Below are positions 1 through 7,899 of a stretch of DNA of 64,000 nucleotides, piece by piece. The notes beneath the pieces were generated by a model. The model ran no database searches. It saw only the letters and a program-made list of their open reading frames with translations, and was not told the DNA's origin. The translations under genes and the position numbers were made by a program. The stretch covers positions 1,922,001 through 1,986,000 of the forward strand of contig AP025582.1 in NCBI GenBank assembly GCA_022846075.1. The letters run 5' to 3'. The number at the start of each line of letters is the position of its first letter. The stretch's first letter is position 1. The DNA is from Oscillospiraceae bacterium. Its GTDB lineage: Bacteria; Bacillota; Clostridia; Oscillospirales; Oscillospiraceae.

Positions 1-64
1 AATAATCGATATTTTTGCGGATGTTCATGGCTTCTCCTTTCCGGCAGAACCTGCCTTATTTAGA

Positions 65-118
65 AACAGGCCAAAGAGAAGCACAGGAGGCGCCTCCTGC
101 GTTTCTCTTTGGCCTGTT
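65..118 (-). terminator. Long palindromic terminator after the metallophosphoesterase
   Basis: Two 16-base arms (65-80 and 103-118) are exact complements, and the sequence between them is itself nearly palindromic around GGCGCC, so almost the whole 54 bases can fold into one hairpin. On the minus strand the stem is followed by TTTCT and an AT-rich stretch. It overlaps the stop codon of the phosphoesterase. Seen directly; terminator role inferred. Confidence 0.7.
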
Positions 119-864
119 CACACCACTTGTACCATCTGCTCCCAGAGCAGGACGAAGCGGTCGTCGATGATTTTGTTGTCGTGGTAATGTCCGAACAGCC
201 AGTAGTGGAACTTGGCTCGTTCTTTGACTTCCTCCAGGAAGCCGGTCAGGTGGTCGTGAACATATCCACCGTTTCCCAGTATGTCCACGATGCTGTTTGG
301 GGCGCAGTGTGTGATCACATAGTCCATCTCATAGTGAATGCTTTCCAAGCTGTGCCGAGCTTCCTCATACTCGGATTTATCGGGAAGCTCTTGTTTCCAC
401 CAGGAGTGGTGGTTGACCCGGAATCGGGCGCCCATTCTGCGAAGGGCCCAGTATTGTTCTTCGTAATCGGGTGCTTTGGGGTTCAGAATACCGTCCTCGA
501 TATCATGGCTTCTGGCACCGCCCATGGTAAAGAGGGAGTATCCTTGCAGGTCAAAGACCTGCCCGCGCATCAGGTGGATCACATGAGGCCGGATTCGCTG
601 AATCTTTCCGCCGTTCCATTCCTCTGTCGGGTATTTTCTCAGCAGGTCGAAGTTTTCATGGTTGCCGCTGATGAACAGCGTGGTAAAGGGCAGATCCTCC
701 AGCCAGTCCAGATTCCGCTCCTCCTTCTTGCCCCCATCCCATACGCCGCCAAAATCTCCGCAGATGATCATGTAGTCTTCCTTGGTCATTCCGGCCTGCT
801 CGGGGAAGTGTTCGGGTGCGAACCGCTGAAAGTTGCCATGGGTATCGCCTGTGGCATAGATCAT
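118..864 (-). CDS. Metallophosphoesterase
   Basis: A 248-residue protein of the calcineurin-like phosphoesterase superfamily, cytosolic, no signal peptide. The metal-binding motifs are visible in order: GDTHG near the N-terminus (residues 6-10), CGDFGGVWD around 35-43, SGNHEN around 66-71, and histidines in GHYH near residue 226. It probably hydrolyses a phosphodiester or phosphomonoester with two metal ions; the substrate cannot be told. It lies 24 bases after the last recombinase gene on the same strand, so it is likely cotranscribed with the recombinases. The start ATG follows an AAGGTG Shine-Dalgarno. Similar phosphoesterases often ride with integrative elements in gut Clostridia; that this one is cargo is inference. 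Confidence 0.85.
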   Translation of the reverse strand: MIYATGDTHGNFQRFAPEHFPEQAGMTKEDYMIICGDFGGVWDGGKKEERNLDWLEDLPFTTLFISGNHENFDLLRKYPTEEWNGGKIQRIRPHVIHLMRGQVFDLQGYSLFTMGGARSHDIEDGILNPKAPDYEEQYWALRRMGARFRVNHHSWWKQELPDKSEYEEARHSLESIHYEMDYVITHCAPNSIVDILGNGGYVHDHLTGFLEEVKERAKFHYWLFGHYHDNKIIDDRFVLLWEQMVQVV

Positions 865-888
865 GATGAATTCACCTTCTTTCGCTTA

Positions 889-2514
889 TTATATCATATC
901 CTGCTCCACCTGAACGCCGCCGCGGAGGAAGACCGTGATTTTCTCCGCTGAGTTGACCTTGACCGTATCCACCAGCTGCCGGATGAGAGCTTCATCCCAT
1001 TCGCTGATGTGGGTGGACGCCTGAGCCATCGCGGCAGCCGCATCTTCAATGCGCCGTACAGCCTGAGCGTTGCTCTGACGCTGTTCTTCGATCAGGGCCC
1101 GCTTTTCTTTCAGTACGGCAGCCTCATTCATGACAGCTCTCAGCTGGGCGGTGCAGGCGGAGGCGTCCTCCGCTCGGGCGGATTCTGCCACCAGCTCACG
1201 GGTCTGGTCGTTCAGCTCGCCCAGCCGCCTTTCAATATCGGCAAGACTCATGCTCTCGCCGGGAACCGGAGCCAGCTCCATTTCCATGGCGGAGGTGATT
1301 TGTCGGATCAGCGTACTCTTTTGACTCATGACGGAGTTGATTGCGGCGAGGATTGCCTTCTGGAGCGGTTCCTCGTCCAGCGTTGGTGAGTTGTGGCAGT
1401 ACTTGGTACCGTAGTCCAACCGGCTGACACAGCGCCACACGATGCGCTTCCTGCCTTGCTTGGACCAGGTGCAGCGGCGGTACAGGGTGCCGCATTCGCC
1501 GCAGACAAGGCGCTCCGACAAGGCGTATTTGCTGGCATAGGATGTCATCCCTGTGGGGGCATTCTTTTTGGAAGGGCTTTTCCCGGCACTGCGCCGGGCC
1601 ATCTCTGCCTGTACCGCATCGAAGGTTTTGCGTTCCACAATGCCCTCATGATGATTCTGGACCAGATACATGGGGAGCTGCCCCGTGTTGCGGATGACCT
1701 TGCGGCTGATGCAGTCGCTGATGTAGGTCTTCTGGAGGAGGACATCTCCGCAATACTTCTCATTGGTCAGGATGCTTCGGATCGCCGTGATCGTCCATTG
1801 GGAGCCGCCGGTCACATTGGGGATCTGCTCCGCTTCCAGCCTGTCTTTGATCATCCGAAGGCTGGCTCCGCTCAAATACTGGTCATAGATCGAACGAACC
1901 ACTTCTGCTTGCTCCTGGATGATTTTCGGTTTGCCATCCTCGCCTTTTTCATAGGCGTACAGCCGGTTATACTGTATGATTGTCTTTCCCTCGCGCATGG
2001 CCTGCCGCTTGCCCCAGCGGACATTGGCGCTGATGCTCTCGCTTTCTGCCTGAGCGAAGGCTCCAAGCATGGTGATGAGGATCTCGCTGTCGGCTTCCAG
2101 CGTGTTGATGTTCTCCTTTTCGAAGATGACCGCAATGCCCAATTCCCGCAGGGCCCGGATGTAATTCAGGCAGTCCACCGTATTTCTGGCGAAGCGGGAG
2201 ATGGATTTGGTCAGGACGATGTCGATCTTCTTCTGCTTGCACAGCCGGATCATCTTCAGGAATTCGGGCCGCTTCCGAGCCGATGTCCCTGTGATGCCCT
2301 CATCAGCGAAGATCCCGGCCATGGTCCACTCCCGGTTGGTCATGATCTTGTCGGTGTAGTAGTTCTGCTGGGCCTCATAGCTGGTGAGCTGTTCCTCGTC
2401 ATCGGTGGATACCCGGCAGTAGGCGGCCACGCGAAGCTGGCGCTGGACCGCCTGCCGGCTTGCGACCTCCGGCTTTGCGGGTATGGTAATGACTTTGGGC
2501 GGGCTTTCTCTCAT
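889..2514 (-). CDS. Large serine recombinase (third of three)
   Basis: A 541-residue large serine recombinase. The N-terminal resolvase domain has the catalytic-serine motif YCRVST (about residues 32-37) and the conserved SISRFARN block; a recombinase domain follows (EKYCGDVLLQKTY), then a zinc ribbon with a CGECG pair and a later Cys, then a coiled-coil rich in Glu/Ala/Arg (about 410-500). The enzyme cuts and rejoins DNA at att sites through a Ser-DNA intermediate and is the likely integrase/excisase of the element. It begins 6 bases after the stop of the catalytic-domain-less gene upstream, so the three recombinase genes form one operon. Full length for the family. Confidence 0.95.
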   Translation of the reverse strand: MRESPPKVITIPAKPEVASRQAVQRQLRVAAYCRVSTDDEEQLTSYEAQQNYYTDKIMTNREWTMAGIFADEGITGTSARKRPEFLKMIRLCKQKKIDIVLTKSISRFARNTVDCLNYIRALRELGIAVIFEKENINTLEADSEILITMLGAFAQAESESISANVRWGKRQAMREGKTIIQYNRLYAYEKGEDGKPKIIQEQAEVVRSIYDQYLSGASLRMIKDRLEAEQIPNVTGGSQWTITAIRSILTNEKYCGDVLLQKTYISDCISRKVIRNTGQLPMYLVQNHHEGIVERKTFDAVQAEMARRSAGKSPSKKNAPTGMTSYASKYALSERLVCGECGTLYRRCTWSKQGRKRIVWRCVSRLDYGTKYCHNSPTLDEEPLQKAILAAINSVMSQKSTLIRQITSAMEMELAPVPGESMSLADIERRLGELNDQTRELVAESARAEDASACTAQLRAVMNEAAVLKEKRALIEEQRQSNAQAVRRIEDAAAAMAQASTHISEWDEALIRQLVDTVKVNSAEKITVFLRGGVQVEQDMI

Positions 2515-2520
2515 GCTGTT

Positions 2521-3264
2521 TCACTCCTTCCCAATTACTTGACCGTTTTTTAACTGGATATTCAGGCATCCATCGTTATGACAATGGATGGCGGATACGG
2601 AACTTTGAAGCAGTTCTGCATTCAACGCAGTCATGGGCTGACGCCCGGAAAACACTCTGCGCAGACGAACCGTTTCGTATTCGCGGGAGTCGACGGCGCT
2701 GTACTGAGCTGCAGCGATGGATAGGATCAGCGCCTTTGCGGCATCCTCGTCGATTGGCTGGCATTCCATCACCCTGTCCAGCTCACGCTGCAGATTCAGC
2801 TCAGTGGATCGATCAGGCGGCGCTGTTGCCGGAAGCCGGAGCTGTTCCGGCGATACGATCAGGCTGTTGAGCAGATCCAGCACCTGCCGCTCCATGCGCG
2901 CTGTCGATGGCCGCCCGCTGAAGCGGCGGAGGAGCTTCTGCGTGTCCGTTTTGGGAGCTGCCGTCTGTTTTGCGCTTCGTTTTTCCAGTGCTTTCTCCAG
3001 GGCTTCTCGATCAATGACCGGCGGATAGCCGCGCTCTCCCGTATAGCGGCTGTCTTCCAGAATTCGGGCAACCATGTTTTTGTTCCATAGCTTTCCCTCG
3101 TCATAGGGAATTGCCTGTTCCCGAAGCTCCTCTACCAAGGTGTTGTAGGTGGCACCAGCAAGGTATTGTTGGAAGATGTACTCTACCAGCTTTGATTCCT
3201 GCGGATGGAGGGCAATTTCTCCCATAACCACCCTGTAGCCAAACGGCTGCTTCCGATTGCCCAT
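2521..3264 (-). CDS. Recombinase-domain protein lacking the catalytic serine domain
   Basis: A 247-residue protein that starts directly in the recombinase (PF07508-like) domain: QPFGYRVV, then ESKLVEYIFQQYLAG, then ILEDSRYTG. There is no resolvase domain and so no catalytic serine. The C-terminal half has no zinc ribbon that I can see. Its ATG overlaps the stop of the upstream recombinase by one base (TGATG), so it is translationally coupled. Because frame and coupling are intact and both neighbours are complete, this looks like a retained accessory subunit rather than a fresh deletion. Triple recombinase modules with a short middle member are known in Firmicutes integrative elements; a DNA-binding or directionality role is inference. 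Confidence 0.85.
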   Translation of the reverse strand: MGNRKQPFGYRVVMGEIALHPQESKLVEYIFQQYLAGATYNTLVEELREQAIPYDEGKLWNKNMVARILEDSRYTGERGYPPVIDREALEKALEKRSAKQTAAPKTDTQKLLRRFSGRPSTARMERQVLDLLNSLIVSPEQLRLPATAPPDRSTELNLQRELDRVMECQPIDEDAAKALILSIAAAQYSAVDSREYETVRLRRVFSGRQPMTALNAELLQSSVSAIHCHNDGCLNIQLKNGQVIGKE

Positions 3265-4868
3265 CAGCGCACCGTCCTTTCTATGGTTTCGGTCAGCTCC
3301 AGCCCGTTTTTCAGGCGGAAGCGGATTCGCTCATTGCTTTCCACGATGATTGTTTCAACGAGCTCACCGAACAGCTCTGCGTCAAAGCTGTCAAGGAAGT
3401 CCGGGCCATCATTCAAGATTTCCATCAGCTCTCTTGTTTGGGCGATGGTGTTGTCGCCATCGACGGCCAGAAGACGCTCCTTTTTCAGCTTTACAGCGCG
3501 GAGCTGCTCGGTCAACTCATTGCTCTGGGATATAAAAATGTCAGGATCAATGAGGCCCTGTTGTTTCAGCGTGGCCAACATTTGATTCTGACTGGTAAGA
3601 TCGGATATTTGCTTGTTGAGTTCAATGACATCCAGGCTCCAGAGCATCCGGCGGTTGCGGATGGCCTGGAGGGATAAAAGCATTTGCGAGAGAATATCCT
3701 CATTGTTTTGCTTTAGTTTGAAATAAAATCTCACGAATGTCTCTCGAATTTCGGAATCCAGCACCTGTGTTACAGGGCAACTTTGTGTATTCTGGCTATG
3801 CTTTCTACAGCTCCAGAACATTTTTTCGTGGCTGACTTTTTTCCGAAATGAAGTTCCGCATTGCCCACAAAATATTTTTTGATCAAATGGCGAATCATGG
3901 CTCTTGGAGATTTCTCGTTTGGCGCGACGATGGAGAAGCACTTGTACTGAATCGAATTCCTCCTTGGAAATAATAGCTGGATGCGTGGATTCCGCATAAT
4001 ACATTTCTTTTTCTCCATGGTTGCGTACCATTATTGGTGGAAATGCATCCGTCATATATGTTTTTTGCCACAGGGAATCTCCGATATATCGCTCGTTGGT
4101 TAGAATGTATCGAATAGAAGTTTTGTGCCATTTGATAGCTGAATTTCCTTTGCGTTTAGGGATACCTGCGAGATTAAGTGAATCTGCAATTGTAGCCATA
4201 TTCTGTCCCGCAAGATACTCTCGGAAAATTTTGCGGACGATTTGTGCTTCTTGTTCATCAACTTCTATTTGCCGATTATGAACGATGTAACCGTAAGGTA
4301 CGGATGATGGAAGGAATGTTCCGCTTTGCATTCGCTTCTGATAGCTCCATCGCATATTGCCGGAAATGGATTCGCTCTCGGCCTGGGCGAAGGATGCGAA
4401 GAGCGCAGTCATCATTTCGCCGGACATCGTCGCAGTGTCAATGTTCTCTTTCTCGAAGTAGACGCCGACACCGAGCGATTTCAGCTCTCTGATGGTTTCC
4501 AGGCATTCCTTGGTATTGCGGGCAAAGCGGGAGATGGATTTCACCAGAACCCTGTCGATCAGCCCTCTGCGGCAATCTGCCAAGAGCCGCTGGAAGTCCT
4601 CACGCTTTTCAGCCGATGTCCCAGTAATACCCTCATCTGCGTATATGTCAACCATTCTCCAGTTTTCCTTGCTGGAGATCAGGTCACTGTAGTGACGGTT
4701 CTGGGCGGCGAAAGAGTTGAGCTGGTCATCAGAGGCGGAGCTGACACGGGCGTATGCCGCAACCCGCAATTTGGCGTTTTGGGGCTTTTCGGTTGCCTCG
4801 ATGGTGATGACCCGGTATTGCTTTTCTCGAAGTGCCATGCTGCCGTCGGTCATCAGCTTTTCCGCCAT
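3264..4868 (-). CDS. Large serine recombinase (first of three)
   Basis: A 534-residue large serine recombinase. The catalytic motif YARVSS is near residue 40, followed by DEGITGTSAEKRE, SISRFARN and the AQAESESIS block, then the recombinase domain (NERYIGDSLWQKTY) and a zinc ribbon (CGQCG, later Cys-Arg-Lys-His), ending in a coiled-coil. It is the promoter-proximal gene of the operon. The ATG at 4868 is preceded by AGGAGGTGAACTG, a strong Shine-Dalgarno. It is clearly homologous to the third gene but not a recent copy. Likely works with the other two in element integration and excision. Confidence 0.95.
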   Translation of the reverse strand: MAEKLMTDGSMALREKQYRVITIEATEKPQNAKLRVAAYARVSSASDDQLNSFAAQNRHYSDLISSKENWRMVDIYADEGITGTSAEKREDFQRLLADCRRGLIDRVLVKSISRFARNTKECLETIRELKSLGVGVYFEKENIDTATMSGEMMTALFASFAQAESESISGNMRWSYQKRMQSGTFLPSSVPYGYIVHNRQIEVDEQEAQIVRKIFREYLAGQNMATIADSLNLAGIPKRKGNSAIKWHKTSIRYILTNERYIGDSLWQKTYMTDAFPPIMVRNHGEKEMYYAESTHPAIISKEEFDSVQVLLHRRAKREISKSHDSPFDQKIFCGQCGTSFRKKVSHEKMFWSCRKHSQNTQSCPVTQVLDSEIRETFVRFYFKLKQNNEDILSQMLLSLQAIRNRRMLWSLDVIELNKQISDLTSQNQMLATLKQQGLIDPDIFISQSNELTEQLRAVKLKKERLLAVDGDNTIAQTRELMEILNDGPDFLDSFDAELFGELVETIIVESNERIRFRLKNGLELTETIERTVR

Positions 4869-4943
4869 GTCAGTTCACCTCCTTTTTTGCAACACAAACA
4901 ATACCACAACACCTTTGAAATAGCTATTGAAAAGAATGCGATT

Positions 4944-5084
4944 TCAGAAAGAAAGGATAATGTCCGCACCGGTCTGTGCGGCAATTCTGGCCAAAATTTT
5001 GCGGGCCTCTCTTTCTGTAGTTTTCTTCTGCTCTATCAGCGTGCGGAGCAGTTGGGCAATGCCACACAAATCGATATTTGTCAT
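4944..5084 (-). CDS. Small element-associated protein, 46 residues
   Basis: A short open frame starting MTNIDLCGIAQLL and ending GADIILSF, predicted mostly helical, with a charged middle (EQKKTTEREARK). The ATG at 5084 follows AGGAA with about 6 bases of spacing, and the frame lies 75 bases upstream of the recombinase operon on the same strand. I do not recognise a named family. Small proteins in this position of integrative elements can be recombination directionality factors or regulators; nothing in the sequence decides this. Confidence 0.6.
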   Translation of the reverse strand: MTNIDLCGIAQLLRTLIEQKKTTEREARKILARIAAQTGADIILSF

Positions 5085-5110
5085 CTCGGTTCCTCGCTTT
5101 CGTGGATTTG

Positions 5111-5262
5111 TTTTGATAACAGAAATATGGGACCCAATCAGGGAGTTTGAGGAGAAAAGGAAGAGGAGTGTAGAGGGGGAAAGATGAAGAACTCAGAGGA
5201 ACGGAGGTTGAGGAGAAGAAGAGGATGTACTGTGATCAGATCCCATATTTCTGCTATCAAAA
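5111..5262. repeat. 24-bp inverted repeat pair
   Basis: The left arm 5111-5134 reads TTTTGATAACAGAAATATGG followed by GACC; the reverse complement of the right arm 5239-5262 matches it at 22 of 24 positions. The arms are 104 bases apart, too far for a simple terminator. Possible binding sites for the nearby recombinases or HTH protein. Confidence 0.75.
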
Positions 5263-5328
5263 GAAAAACAGAGGGCCGCTCCCAAAGGTCAGGTGAGCGA
5301 GTGTAGGCTCCGAGTCTGGAGCGGCCCT
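5262..5328 (-). terminator. Hairpin with T-tract, minus strand
   Basis: AGGGCCGCTCC (5272-5282) pairs exactly with GGAGCGGCCCT (5318-5328). On the minus strand it is followed by CTGTTTTTCTTTT. The loop of 35 bases is long for an intrinsic terminator. It would end transcripts coming from the XRE gene at 5769-6056. Confidence 0.5.
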
Positions 5329-5734
5329 TTGTTTCTTGATGCTGCTTAGTCGCCTGTATTCGACACTACTTCCCCAGGCAGGGCGGCAACTTGAACTGTG
5401 CTGGCGCACATCATGGGACTCTCACCCCTCCGAGGATCTCTCCGAGCCGCGTAAGCAGAAGTATCATTGTAGGCTGACGGGGTCATGGCGGGGACAGCTT
5501 GCCAAGGCTGCCTTGTCCTGAGTGGGTGTCGCTCTGCACCTTATTTGGCCGTCCTTTGATGCGGATCTGCTCCGCACAGGTGGTCTTCGCGCACTCGGTC
5601 TGACGCTCTCCCGATCAGCTAAGGTATTCAAGTTGCCGGATATGACCGCCTGGGGCGGTGTTTTTCAAGGTTCGCTGAGATGTTTTGATCTCACGAAGAT
5701 TGTAACTCTGCGCGTATTCTTCCAACAGAAACAG

Positions 5735-5768
5735 AATGGAAAGTTTACCAACCCAAAATGGAAAGTTT
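5735..5768. repeat. Two 12-bp direct repeats 22 bp apart
   Basis: AATGGAAAGTTT occurs at 5735-5746 and 5757-5768. The 22-bp period is close to two helical turns, which would place two protein subunits on one face of the DNA. It lies directly downstream of the XRE gene stop and may be its operator or a binding site for element functions. Confidence 0.55.
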
Positions 5769-6056
5769 TTAGAGGGATGCCTCCAATTCGGACAGCAGAG
5801 AGATGGCCATCCGCAGTCCGCGCTTCTGTTCCTCTGCAAAATCTCCTTTTCCCACCAGGAGATAATCCAGAGAAACATCAAAGAATGCTGCAAACTCTAC
5901 GGCCAGCTCGACTGGGCCAGTCTGCTTTCCGGTTTCGATTTTTGCGATGTATGGAGTGCTGACATTCATCTTCTCTGCCAGTTGCTCCTGTGTGAGCCCA
6001 CGCTTTTTTCGCAAGCTCCTGATCCTTGAACCATAGTCCTCTCTATTAAAGTACAT
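5769..6056 (-). CDS. XRE-family HTH regulator
   Basis: A 95-residue protein with a Cro/C1-type helix-turn-helix over residues 10-65 (IRSLRKKRGLTQEQLAEKMN, then PYIAKIETGKQ) and a short C-terminal helix. It lacks any sensor or dimerisation domain beyond that, as usual for element immunity repressors. The ATG follows ACGGAGTAAATCACC (Shine-Dalgarno GGAG). It is on the same strand as the recombinases, 700 bases upstream of them, and likely controls excision or its own promoter. Confidence 0.9.
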   Translation of the reverse strand: MYFNREDYGSRIRSLRKKRGLTQEQLAEKMNVSTPYIAKIETGKQTGPVELAVEFAAFFDVSLDYLLVGKGDFAEEQKRGLRMAISLLSELEASL

Positions 6057-6678
6057 GGTGATTTACTCCGTCTTCTGAAATTTGGATGCGAACCAAATTT
6101 CGGAGCGGTGGGTCGCGGCAATGGAGCGACCGGACATACCGGACGCTGAGCAGAGGCCGCCATTTTTCGACAAACAAAAAATGCACCCACCGTGCGGTGA
6201 GTGCATACGAAGAGAAATATTTGCCGAGCTTTAGCGGTATATAGTGAGTAAGGACAAATGGTGTCGAATAAAAAAGAACCGCAACCCCTTGGAGGATTGC
6301 GGTATGTAATGTTGTTCTTTTTTCCCTGACCCCCGGCGGGTGTTCATTGCTCCCTATACGATTTCCTGCCATATTCTCCCCTTGCGGGGATAACAGACAA
6401 AAAGTGCGTTTCCCCTCACCGTTTCGATGGGGGTATTATAATAGGGAATTTTTAGGGGTTTCTTAGAAATCGCTTAGGTTTTGGGCAGTTTTGCTGAAAT
6501 TTGAAGATTATCCGCTTTTTGTATTATTATATATTCATACTGGCTAAAAAGCACAAGCCAAAACTATGCATTATATATGTGCAATTAGTCTGACAAGACT
6601 TTCTATATCTTATTTTTCTATTCTACCAAGGGTACACTAAACTTGTCAACATATTTCTTGTGGTCGGAGGGTTGGCAA
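6057..6678. promoter_or_regulatory. 622-base upstream region with a candidate attenuator
   Basis: On the minus strand there is a TATAAT at 6435-6440, then a frame opening at 6372 behind GGGGAG, then an intrinsic terminator (next entry) about 90 bases later, then the XRE gene. This promoter, short frame, terminator, gene order is that of a leader/attenuator. The rest (6440-6678) is AT-rich and carries the upstream region of the plus-strand HTH gene; I see no further gene. Confidence 0.4.
6270..6303 (-). terminator. Intrinsic terminator, minus strand
   Basis: ACCGCAA (6278-6284) pairs with TTGCGGT (6297-6303) with further G/C pairs inside, and the minus strand continues TCTTTTTT. It sits upstream of the XRE gene and inside the candidate leader. 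Confidence 0.7.
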
Positions 6679-6909
6679 GTGGAATATGGAACGATTCGGA
6701 TTAAGCTGGACGAGCTGTTGAAGGCATCTGGTCTTAGCAAGAACATGCTGAGCCATCGAGCTGAGATGCAGCGGACGCAGATCAACAATTATTGTAAAAA
6801 CCAAATTACTCGTTTAGATATAGATGTCCTCGCAAGGCTTTGTACGGTGTTGAATTGTGAGATCGGCGATCTATTAGAATTTATACCACCAGAAAAGATA
6901 GAAAAATGA
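6679..6909 (+). CDS. Small XRE-type HTH protein
   Basis: A 76-residue HTH protein of the short Cro type common in Clostridia: IRIKLDELLKASGLSKNMLS, then TQINNYCKNQI, then LARLCTVLNCEIGDLLEF at the C-terminal side. I chose the GTG at 6679 because CGGAGGG lies 7 bases upstream and homologues begin near here; an upstream start at 6643 would add 12 residues that do not look like the family. Single DNA-binding domain, no effector domain. Divergent to the XRE/recombinase block; probable element regulator. Confidence 0.8.
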   Translation: MEYGTIRIKLDELLKASGLSKNMLSHRAEMQRTQINNYCKNQITRLDIDVLARLCTVLNCEIGDLLEFIPPEKIEK

Positions 6910-7071
6910 GGCTCGCAGGAGGCATAGCAATACTTTTCCAGTATATTGGACGGTCGGCATTTCAAATGGGAACGGCAAATTAATTATAAATGCAGTTGCA
7001 AATTCTGAAGCTCATTTTCTATTGGTTATCACCGAGAGTCTTTGCAAAATCACCGAAATACAACAAAAAAG

Positions 7072-7109
7072 AACCGGTCGAGATCTCGTGCATGAAATCT
7101 CGACCGGTT
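7072..7109 (-). terminator. Intrinsic terminator after the peroxiredoxin
   Basis: A perfect 13-bp stem, AACCGGTCGAGAT (7072-7084) with ATCTCGACCGGTT (7097-7109). On the minus strand it is followed by CTTTTTTG, and it starts 28 bases after the peroxiredoxin stop. On the plus strand it is followed by TTCTGTT and could also stop transcripts of the HTH gene. Confidence 0.85.
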
Positions 7110-7136
7110 TTCTGTTATTGGGGAATTAACTTAGTA

Positions 7137-7808
7137 TTACTTCGCCTCTTTGCGGAAGCACATGAACCAGTCCAGGCAATACTGATTCTCACTCTGGTTG
7201 TCCATCCGCTCCTTGGCTACGCCGCAGCTGCCAGCGGTGGGTACGATGACATCATCGCCGGGCCGCCAGTCGGCCGGGGTGGCGCAGGCGTCGGCGTCCG
7301 CTTTCTGGAGCGCCAGGATGATACGCTTGATCTCGTCAAAGTTGCGGCCCGTGGACAGCGGATAGTACAGGATGGTTCGCACCACGCCGTTGGGGTCGAT
7401 GACAAACACCGCCCGTACCGCCTGGGTGTTGGACTGTCCCGGCTGGATCATGCCGTACTTGTTGGCCACCTCCATGCGGATATCCTCGATGAGGGGGAAG
7501 GTCACATTGATGTGTTTCCTACCGTTCCACTCCAGCTCCTGGATCTTCCGCAGCCAGGCGATGTGGGAGTAGATGGAGTCCACTGAAAGGCCCACCAGCT
7601 CAGTATTGAGAGCCTTGAACTCGTCGATCATGGAGCCGAAGGTCATAAACTCCGTGGTGCAGACCGGGGTGAAATCCGCAGGATGGGAGAAGAGGATCAC
7701 CCATTTGTCGGCGTAATCCTCCGGGAATTTGATAGGGCCCTGGGTGGTGACAGCCTCGAAGGACGGGGCCTTGTCGCCAATAAGAGGCATTCTGTTTTCC
7801 TGATCCAT
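7137..7808 (-). CDS. Peroxiredoxin (Prx6/AhpC-type)
   Basis: A 223-residue thiol peroxidase that reduces H2O2, organic peroxides or peroxynitrite in the cytoplasm. The peroxidatic cysteine is Cys50 in PADFTPVCTTEF. The long C-terminal extension with Cys195, Cys211 and Cys217 is of the kind found in archaeal and clostridial Prx6-like enzymes. Full length. A Shine-Dalgarno AAAGGAG precedes the ATG. It is a single gene between its own terminator and the siderophore importer operon; no GTTAGC box precedes it. In an anaerobe it would protect iron-rich enzymes, and its placement beside iron uptake may be functional, but that is inference. Confidence 0.95.
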   Translation of the reverse strand: MDQENRMPLIGDKAPSFEAVTTQGPIKFPEDYADKWVILFSHPADFTPVCTTEFMTFGSMIDEFKALNTELVGLSVDSIYSHIAWLRKIQELEWNGRKHINVTFPLIEDIRMEVANKYGMIQPGQSNTQAVRAVFVIDPNGVVRTILYYPLSTGRNFDEIKRIILALQKADADACATPADWRPGDDVIVPTAGSCGVAKERMDNQSENQYCLDWFMCFRKEAK

Positions 7809-7899
7809 GGTAAGCGCTCCTTTCGTTAGTAGTCAAGTTCGATGAATATGATATATGGGTTCTTTGGAGAAAGGCCGTAATACTCCATCTGAAACAGAG

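Larger units (their letters stand above)
5085..5768. other. 684-base non-coding stretch of the element end
   Basis: No convincing gene. It holds a 24-bp inverted repeat (5111-5134 / 5239-5262), a GC-rich hairpin with a T-tract on the minus strand (5262-5328), a smaller fold at 5492-5518 (GGACA...TGTCC around CAAGGCTGCCTTG) and a pair of 12-bp direct repeats at 5735-5768. Such a dense non-coding block beside the recombinases could be an attachment, transfer-origin or regulatory-RNA region; that is inference. Confidence 0.5.

Noticed and set aside
4927-5187. 86-codon plus-strand frame
   Set aside because: It is antisense to the better supported 46-residue minus-strand gene and has no ribosome site.
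6046-6372. 108-codon minus-strand frame across the terminator and into the XRE start
   Set aside because: It runs through an intrinsic terminator, its C-terminal part looks non-coding and its composition is that of a chance frame; only its first codons are considered as a possible leader.
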